Source: Ophiosphaerella korrae (lineage: Eukaryota; Ascomycota; Dothideomycetes; Pleosporales; Phaeosphaeriaceae). Taken from it: a DNA stretch of 10,449 bases. The DNA lies in contig JALNQF010000945.1 of assembly GCA_028456385.1 (NCBI GenBank), positions 1 to 10,449 on the forward strand. Direction: 5' to 3'. Shown here piece by piece: positions 8,966 through 10,449 of this stretch. Numbering within the stretch: position 1 is the first letter of the stretch; every line of letters begins with the position of its first letter. The translations under genes were made by a program, and so were the position numbers. The notes under the pieces were generated by a model that worked only from the letters and a program-made list of their open reading frames with translations, had not been told where the DNA came from and searched no databases.

Positions 8966-9553
8966 TAGTAATAAAGTAATTATATATAGACTAGATAAAG
9001 GATATAATATCTATATAGCGTCTTATACCTAAAAATTATAGAAGTTTTATAGAGTAGTCTTTTTGTTCTTTATACTAGTAAAAATTAAAGGCTAGCTCTT
9101 AGATACTAGTTAAGAAGAGAGTTAGAGTAAACTCTTCTCTATTAAAGATATAGTAGCCTACTACTAGTACTTAGGGTTTAAACTCTCTTTTAAAGAAGCT
9201 AGGTTACTAGCTTTATAGTAAGATCTTAGTATAAAGTAGTTTTATATCTTTTTATACTAGTATATTAAAGTTAAAAGTTTTTAGCTTAGTTTATTTAGCT
9301 ATTAGGTCTTCTTAGTAAATTACTACTTTGCGTAAGTAGTTATATTTTACTATAGCTTCTTCTTATAAGGCTTTATACTAGGTAGCTCTTTAGCCTAAGG
9401 TATTATATTACTCTATAATATAGTTATAGTCTAGTAGTAATTATACTAGGTATTCTTAGAGTTAGGCTAATTAGTTGTCTTATTAAAAGAGTTATTTATC
9501 TAATTTACTTACCTTAGCTATAAGCCTCTAGTTTTATTTATTTGCTGCGTTAA
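8966..9553 (-). repeat. Segment of gag duplicated in inverted orientation at 100-687
   Basis: This 588-bp part of gag has an ungapped inverted partner at 100-687, base i there pairing with 9653-i here. All of the roughly 36 differences are transitions. On the left the match begins right after an LTR end; on the right both edges are internal to gag, so the breakpoints belong to the left copy. The pair is more than 8 kb apart. Confidence 0.9.
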
Positions 9554-10449
9554 TTATATCTTATATTTAGGTATTCGCGACTACTAAGTATAATACTATT
9601 TTAGCTAGGGCAAATTCTCTAAGAGATAAGTAATTACTAGGTTTATTATCTTTAATTCCTTAGTATAAAGTTAGTAGTAAGGTACAAAACAAAGGTTAGA
9701 GCTTAGTAAACTTAGTAAGTAATTTCTTAAGTTTATCTTAAAATACAAAGACTATTCCTAGTAGTAGGTCTTTATTAATTATAGTATCTAATAGTAGGTT
9801 ATCTCTTAGCTCTTCTAAGATCTTAAGCTTAGGTGTAGGCTAGAGTAATAATACTTAGCTAACGTTTAGTTAAGCGTTATCAATTAAGTTATTTAATATA
9901 GTTTAGTTGTTAAAAGAGACCTTAGTAACTAGTCTATACCTTAAGGGGCTACCTTAGTTAAAAGGGGTAAGGTCTATATCTAGGTTAAATTCTTCTATAA
10001 TAAGTTAGTTAGGAGCAGCTAAGTCTATTATAGAGCTATTAGCTAGGAAGGCGCCTAGTACTTGTTAGGGAATTATATTAGGTTAGAAATTAAGTTTACT
10101 AGGTAGTCTTAGCTAAATAAAAGATTTAGAGTCTATTACTTATTTTCTTTTATCTTTTTATAAAGGAGTCTTAAGATATTATTAGAAGTTACTTAGTACT
10201 TTTTTTATTAGAGTAGTTAGTATAGTAAGTTCTTAAGTCTATTTTTCTAGGGACTTAGTTCTAGTACGTATTTTATAGATTTTTTATAGTATAGTAGCTC
10301 TAGAGCGTTCCCTTAGTTCTTTACTAAATCTATAGTCTACTATTTATAGCGTATCTTTATCTTACAAGTATACTTAGTTTAAGTAATAAAGAGGTTATAA
10401 GCTAGTATTATTTTAGTTTAAGAGGCTAGCTTTTAAGAAGATAGAAGAT

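Larger units (their letters stand above)
2627..10449 (-). mobile_element. Ty3/gypsy chromovirus LTR retrotransposon, RIP-inactivated, right end outside window
   Basis: The order on the minus strand is gag, protease, reverse transcriptase, RNase H, integrase, GPY module, chromodomain, polypurine tract and 3' LTR. This order, with integrase after RNase H and a C-terminal chromodomain, is that of chromoviruses, the common gypsy group of fungi. At least 7.8 kb is present; the 5' LTR, primer-binding site and gag start lie right of the window. Gag and pol occupy two frames in a -1 relation, and codon phase is kept wherever I checked it. Damage is almost wholly CpA-to-TpA type on both strands. The element inserted into older repeat debris at 2626/2627. 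Confidence 0.95.
7945..10449 (-). pseudogene. gag: gag of the chromovirus, long N-terminal extension, RIP-inactivated, start outside window
   Basis: One minus-strand frame (codons ending at coordinates divisible by three) reads as protein from the window edge to about 7945, some 830 codons. It is interrupted only by TAA and TAG that fit former Gln or Trp codons. The N-terminal part (10449-9600) is rich in Leu, Gln, Asn and Lys and unlike any domain I know. A Lys/Gln-rich likely coiled coil follows at about 9560-9440. A capsid-like helical region with EFKP, FLTS and YKEQKDYSIK lies at about 9190-8960. A likely zinc knuckle sits at 8300-8259: tyrosines stand at the three cysteine positions of C-x2-C-x4-H-x4-C (TGC/TGT to TAC/TAT), and Ile at the His position. 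The acidic end overlaps the start of pol, which is in the -1 frame. No ATG start is visible. An 830-codon Gag is long for this group, so an upstream fusion or domain is possible. Confidence 0.85.

Noticed and set aside
1..10449. Mitochondrial or bacterial AT-rich DNA
   Set aside because: The specific loss of CpA/TpG with CpG kept, together with a chromovirus, points to RIP in a fungal nucleus. No mitochondrial or bacterial genes are visible.
1..10449. Short open reading frames scattered on both strands
   Set aside because: With TGA absent and TAA/TAG very common, the short open stretches outside the gag and pol frames carry no recognisable motif and often lack ATG.

Overview
The window looks like nuclear DNA of a filamentous ascomycete (Pezizomycotina), inside an AT-rich block heavily mutated by repeat-induced point mutation (RIP). 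By eye G+C is roughly 25-35%. TpA is everywhere, CpA and TpG are strongly depleted, and CpG is kept. The stop codons that break the reading frames are TAA and TAG, as expected when CAA, CAG and TGG codons suffer C-to-T change on either strand. I see no intact gene, tRNA, rRNA or CRISPR array.

Most of the window (2627-10449, minus strand) is one decayed Ty3/gypsy-type LTR retrotransposon of the chromovirus group, running off the right edge. From left to right it shows: a 281-bp 3' LTR (2627-2907, TGTAAGG...CCTTACA ends); a polypurine tract (2908-2922); about 620 bp with no recognised gene; a pol tail containing in-frame tandem repeats; and pol itself, about 3.6-7.96 kb. Pol has a chromodomain, GPY module, integrase, RNase H, reverse transcriptase and protease. 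The gag frame follows, from about 7.95 kb to the window edge. Every pol position I checked lies in one frame, and every gag position in another, related to pol as a -1 shift. The frames are broken by RIP-type stops, not by indels. Catalytic residues of all four enzymes are changed.

The left quarter (1-2626) is older, nested repeat debris. Positions 1-99 are the end of a second LTR of the same family in plus orientation. Positions 100-687 are a second copy of part of gag, also plus, inverted relative to the main element. I counted about 36 differences in 588 bp, all transitions and with no indel. Then come two diverged direct repeats of about 640 bp (684-1960) of unknown nature, and a relic of an unrecognised helical protein (about 2000-2600, plus). 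The main element inserted after 2626.

The genes no longer work together in any living sense: this is a silenced, nested retrotransposon graveyard. The points of most interest are the strict sequence context of the surviving CpA sites, the transition-only divergence of the gag copies, the unusually long Gag frame, the palindromic array inside the LTR, and the unidentified 640-bp repeats and relic protein.
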